NCBI GenBank assembly: GCA_022578965.1
Contig: MU400586.1
Coordinates: 124,001 to 188,000, forward strand
Direction: 5' to 3'
Length of the DNA: 64,000 bases
Source of the DNA: Xylaria sp. FL1777
Taxonomy: Eukaryota; Ascomycota; Sordariomycetes; Xylariales; Xylariaceae
Of this stretch, positions 59,989 to 64,000 are shown one piece after another. The first letter of the stretch is position 1; each line of letters begins with the position of its first letter. A program made the position numbers and the translations under genes. The notes under the pieces are model-generated. The model searched no databases and was not told where the DNA came from. It saw nothing but the letters and a program-made list of their open reading frames with translations.

Positions 59989-60772
59989 TTGGTGGACTTG
60001 TGATGGCATATACGAAGATTGACGAATACCTTGGAAGATGTCCAGGACCACTGATACCTTTTCACATAATTTTAATACTCTCCTCCATTTTGATACCCTT
60101 TCCATTTGACCTTATATCCTAACTTACCACAACCTCGCTTTCTTTCAACCACCTGCCTACTACTTCGAATACTCCCAAGTACGAATCTCGTTCAGTTGTA
60201 ACTGAACACACCTTTTTTAACCTCGAAGCCCTTCCACTCGGCTCTAAAACCCAGTCCCTCAGCTCAGCGTAACTTCCCGCCAGCTATATCCGTACATCCG
60301 AAAATAATAGAGTCTTCTCAATCAACTACACGCAACATTATCCAACCTGCATTTGGTGTTGCCAATCTGGTCACCCACAGACACCTACATCCCAAATCTA
60401 TCATTCTATTGTATCCTAGCTCTCTAAGATCTCTTCTATTGCCATATTTTTCAGCTACCTAGGTACCAACATCGTATATAATTTGACGCTTCTCCCACAT
60501 TCCTTGTGCTCCTTCCCACACAGCACGGCGATAAACACTACCGGCACAAGAAACCCTTCAGCCTTCTTGCACACCCAAGCTTCTACAAGTCTTCATTACA
60601 ACCCCCTCAATCTCTATCCCATTAGCAATAATACTTTGGATGGTAGATCACGAGATTCGTCCCAAGGCGACAGTGATATCAGCAACTTGACCCCTAACCC
60701 CGCATCCTAAGCCAGGCTTCCCATCTCACTGAAAACAAACCTCAAGATTTCATAGGAGATCTAGGTTTTATT
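59989..60772. other. intergenic, pyrimidine-rich leader region
   Basis: Downstream of the membrane-protein gene. The stretch 60120-60770 is C/T-rich, as in many fungal promoters and 5' leaders. A 75-codon frame at 60483-60710 starts at a non-ATG codon and is not taken as a gene. ACCTAGGTACC-like palindrome at about 60457-60468. Confidence 0.5.
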
Positions 60773-61804
60773 ATGGATTCAGAGAGCAAAATCGAATACG
60801 AAGCCCTTTGGTCATTTCGCAGCAACAAGTCTACGAATAAACGCAAGATTGATACCCCAGAAAGCAGCCATGACCAGCCAAACCGGACTGATAGGGAGGA
60901 TACCGGCCAAGGCACTGGAGAGATAATCAATATTTCCGGACAAGATGGCGACAATAATCATCCCCAGAAGGGCTCTTTTTTGAGTCTTCAGCTAAGCTCG
61001 GACCGTAACCAGGTGTATTCGCTAACCCAACAAGTCGAATTGTCCCAATCACAAGAACAGGATTTAGAGCGCAAGAGAGATAACCTTACTAAGACACTAT
61101 CTACGATGCGGAAACGTCGGAAAACAATAGATATACAGCTGAAAGCGTGCCAGCAAATAATGCGAACTGAGAGAAATGCTGCTGGCATCTCTGAGGAGCT
61201 ATGGCGCGAGTATGAGGCTTTCTGCGAGACCTTGCAGCCGAATGGTTCCAAGGAGCGGCACTCATTCGCGTGGAACGAAAGCTACAATGACTCGTATATC
61301 AAGTACGACCCCAACTTTACAACCTTGGATTCAACTACAAAACAGGAACCCGCAAACTGGCGATGTGATTGTGTAACCTTTTACACAAAAGGAGGTACTC
61401 CAATAAGATACGAAGTGGACTACTACCGTCTGACTAAGGTGGAAGGCACGACTTGGGAAGGGGGATTCGTAAGTATTCTCTCGAGGACAACATAACCAAA
61501 ATACCTCGCGCTAACATACTTTCATTAGCCACGGCTCTATCGTCTTGCTATAGACGCCGCAAAGCAAGGTTCGGTCGCCGCTCTCGAGATGCTCGTCGCA
61601 TTACCAGACAAAGGCGCTTTGTCTCTGTTCGGTTGGGTTTTTGAGTTCGGATTTAAGGAATCACGGAGTTCTCATCCCGACCTATCGCAACGATGGGGTT
61701 TCCGGGCTTCCTATCATCGCCTTTTCCCAGGAACAAAAGAAGCCAAGCGAGCTCGAATCACTAAAAGCTATGGCCTCCCAATCAAGGATGAAAACGAGTC
61801 CTAA
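60773..61804 (+). CDS. coiled-coil hypothetical protein
   Basis: Two exons, 60773-61468 and 61529-61804, a 60-base intron with a clear CTAAC branch, 323 residues. Residues 1-70 are polar with a Lys-Arg-Lys cluster at about 24, possibly a nuclear localisation signal. Residues 75-130 form a coiled coil (Gln/Glu/Leu-rich) with an Arg-Lys-Arg-Arg-Lys basic patch. The C-terminal 150 residues look folded: Cys-Asp-Cys, a Tyr-rich stretch, Lys-Gln-Gly-Ser-Val-Ala-Ala-Leu-Glu-Met-Leu-Val and Phe-Gly-Trp-Val-Phe-Glu-Phe-Gly-Phe, suggesting a conserved core. No signal peptide. No family recognised. The exon join is supported by equal reading quality on both sides. Confidence 0.75.
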
Positions 61805-62736
61805 AGCGGGTGATCGACAATTATCAAGGATTAGCTGAGACACGGCAAAAGCCTAGGTTTGCGCTGCGATAGCTGGGGTTGTTTTACGAGCAAAAGCAAA
61901 TATTCTCGACTTATCTTTCATCTGATGCAAAGCCGAGATTCTGGGAACATATCGGTTTACATTTCGAACTTAGAATTAGTGCGATGATTTATCGGGCGCT
62001 TCACATCTTCAGATCATTATGGGTGGAGGTATCAGTCGGGTTTTACCTATCAGGTTTATGAGAGCATTGAAAAGGAATTTGCGTTGATCTTGACCAAAAA
62101 TAATTAGGGTGAGCTCAACATCGCTGGGTGCCTCAAGCACTTAAATGATAGGGAGATACACTGAACATGGGAATGGCTTGGGAACAGGCACTAACTAGAC
62201 TAGACGACATGAGCAGGTTGCCAACGACGTCTCCTCTATCATTACCTCTTCAGTTTCTCGCAGATATTAATGAAATTTATGGTCTGCTCTTTCTCGGTGC
62301 ACATCGTCTATTAAACCATCATGAGCAGTAAGAGTGATTGGCCTAACCCGAACCCGGCTGTCTAATGCGCCTTCTCCGGGTATATGATTACGTCGTAAAT
62401 GAAGAACTGTGATACCTAAACATATACTAAGTTAGGGTCTCCTTTCTGGCCCTCCTTTCTTCATTGTACTATTAGACTCAAAGAAGTTGTACTACTTATA
62501 GGGCAAACAATTTCGAGTTTGTACCCTTTCTTGGCGAATGGTCTATCCCTTAACAAAGGTATTGTGATATCTTATGAGCATAACAAACAATAGGCTTCCC
62601 TTTAAACTCTCGTACGTAAATACAGGCATACTTCCCAGGATATTATTATCTTACCAAATTCCAACAAACTACCACAATCTCCTCAATTAAGAACATATTT
62701 CAACCTGTCGATGCTACCTACATACACCCCGAGAAA
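61805..62736. other. intergenic
   Basis: No gene seen in 0.9 kb; AT-rich with dense stops. A 60-codon frame at 61879-62061 is judged accidental. Confidence 0.5.
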
Positions 62737-63837
62737 ATGAAGTTCTTCCCAACCCTAGGCTTAGCCGCCTCATTAGTAGGCTCTGTACATGCGCATGGTG
62801 TCTTCTCCACACTCTTCATCAACGGTGCAAGCCAGGGAGACGGGAAATGCCTCCGTACCTCGTTCACGGTAGACAAGATCACAAGCCCGATCACAGATCT
62901 CGGCAGCCCGGAGATGGCATGTGGGATTGTCGGGCAAACCCCTGCCCCGGACACCTGTAGCGTCAAGGCCGGCGCAAAGCTCTCCTTCGAGTTCCGACTG
63001 TGGGCAAGCGGTTCACCACCAGGTACCATTGACGGCAGTCACCTTGGTCCAATGGCCATCTACGCGAAGCAGGTCCATGATGCATCACAAGACCCCACAG
63101 GTCCTGGATGGTTCAAGCTGTGGGATTACGGCTACGATGAGACATCTCAAACATGGGCTACCCAGAAGCTCATCGCTAACGATGGGATTGTCTCCGTGCA
63201 GATCCCTAGCGCAATGCCGACGGGCCAGTATCTAATCCGCCCCGAAATCATCGCTCTTCATAACCTCGCTACTGGCCCTGCACAATTCTACACTGGATGT
63301 GCCCAAATATCGATCGAGGGTACTTCCTCGAAACCCCTTGATATTCCTGCTGATCAGCTGGTGAGCATTCCAGGGTATATCAAGGCCAGCGACCCAGCTG
63401 TCAACTTCAATTCAAATCCCGGTGCCGTCAAGAACTTCCCCTACATCCTCGGCGGCCCCAAAGTCTATGAATTTCCAGGGACGAAAGAAAGCACCGATGT
63501 CGTCTTTGGTCCTCTTGATGGCGCCGTCCCAGTTGATAGTGTTCCAACTCCCACTTCCTCGACAGCTACTTCTACTACTACCTCAACTCCAGAGGCTAGT
63601 AGTTCACCCTCATACGATGGTATCAACAAAGGTCTATTAAAACCTTCTCGTAACGGGATGTGCGGCCTCTCGATTGGATTCACTTGCATCGGCTCTGTCT
63701 ATGGGGATTGCTGTTCGCCGAAAGGCTGGTGTGGTTCCTCGCCTGCCTACTGCGGCATTGGGTGCCAGACGCTATTCGGGACTTGCCTGCACCATCCGGG
63801 GTTTCCAGGCACTTATAAACGCTTGCTACAGTCCTAA
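62737..63837 (+). CDS. AA9 lytic polysaccharide monooxygenase with C-terminal CBM18
   Basis: Single exon, 366 residues. Residues 1-19 are a signal peptide cut before His20, so the mature protein starts with the copper-binding His. The second copper His is His102 (Ser-His-Leu-Gly-Pro-Met-Ala-Ile-Tyr), and Gln183-Phe-Tyr185 gives the conserved Gln and the axial Tyr; the AA9 core (20-240) is complete. Copper-dependent enzymes of this family cut cellulose and related glucans by oxidation outside the cell. A Ser/Thr/Pro linker (265-295) leads to residues 306-350, where eight Cys at 309, 317, 325, 326, 332, 339, 343 and 350 form a chitin-binding type 1 (CBM18) module, Cys-Cys-Ser-Pro-Lys-Gly-Trp-Cys-Gly. 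AA9 is more often joined to a cellulose-binding CBM1. No intron interrupts the frame. The gene appears intact and secreted. Confidence 0.93.
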   Translation: MKFFPTLGLAASLVGSVHAHGVFSTLFINGASQGDGKCLRTSFTVDKITSPITDLGSPEMACGIVGQTPAPDTCSVKAGAKLSFEFRLWASGSPPGTIDGSHLGPMAIYAKQVHDASQDPTGPGWFKLWDYGYDETSQTWATQKLIANDGIVSVQIPSAMPTGQYLIRPEIIALHNLATGPAQFYTGCAQISIEGTSSKPLDIPADQLVSIPGYIKASDPAVNFNSNPGAVKNFPYILGGPKVYEFPGTKESTDVVFGPLDGAVPVDSVPTPTSSTATSTTTSTPEASSSPSYDGINKGLLKPSRNGMCGLSIGFTCIGSVYGDCCSPKGWCGSSPAYCGIGCQTLFGTCLHHPGFPGTYKRLLQS

Positions 63838-64000
63838 GGCATTATTTTGACATGACCATATGTCACCAAGCTCTAGTGCTATATACATTTATGTAAGCTA
63901 GATAGCTAATTAAACACTTTATATTTGTGGTTTGCTTCACTGTGCCTCTTGTTCCTAGTGTCACATAGCTATTCTGCTATACCTACAATTCCTTTCTCCG

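Noticed and set aside
1..64000. tRNA, 5S rRNA, telomere repeats, transposase or reverse transcriptase domains, CRISPR
   Set aside because: Looked for T-loop (GGTTCRA), 5S-like, TTAGGG and catalytic-domain patterns by eye and found none convincing; a covariance-model search would be needed to exclude small RNAs.

Overview
The window is nuclear DNA of a filamentous ascomycete (Pezizomycotina). Most genes carry short introns of about 50 to 90 bases with GT..AG ends and CTAAC/CTGAC-like branch points, and the recognisable proteins include fungal families (Clr5, AA9 LPMO with a chitin-binding module, VPS62-like, DUF8021, group A FAD monooxygenase). A sordariomycete is most likely; I cannot place it further. 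About twenty protein genes can be supported and they fill roughly half of the window. The rest is gene-free, in part AT-rich and RIP-like, in part normal in composition but rich in TACCTAGGTA-type micro-repeats. I saw no tRNA, rRNA, intact transposon or CRISPR array.

Left part (1-24 kb): the 3' end of an unknown gene; a SprT-like metalloprotease; a four-exon terpenoid-synthase-like gene; a secreted VPS62-like protein; a tiny Lys/Ser-rich protein in an AT-rich desert; then a divergent pair of helix-rich genes (13.4-18.2 kb) sharing an 0.84 kb promoter. The leftward protein has a helix / short hydrophobic segment / helix layout like ClyA/XaxB-type alpha-helical pore formers; the rightward one is a 720-residue coiled-coil protein. 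This pair is the best candidate for an undescribed system. Next come a cytosolic GH16-like protein, a secreted beta-propeller and an acidic repetitive protein.

Middle part (24-36 kb): almost empty, with one small double-CxxC protein. It is followed by housekeeping DNA primase large subunit (PRI2, four exons, all four Fe-S cysteines), a Clr5-domain protein and a Cys/Lys-rich hypothetical protein.

Right part (43-64 kb): a small secreted protein, a six-exon Baeyer-Villiger-type monooxygenase, a Ser/Thr kinase with a long disordered N-terminus, a membrane-tailed group A FAD monooxygenase, a secreted DUF8021 protein, a single-pass membrane protein with a Cys-rich ectodomain, a coiled-coil hypothetical protein, and an AA9 polysaccharide monooxygenase carrying CBM18.

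The genes do not form one pathway. The terpenoid-synthase-like gene, the propeller and the two monooxygenases are the kinds of genes seen in secondary metabolism, but they are separated by many kilobases and no PKS or NRPS backbone is present, so no cluster is claimed. Exon boundaries were worked out by hand from splice-site consensus and reading-frame continuity; every multi-exon model below closes in frame.
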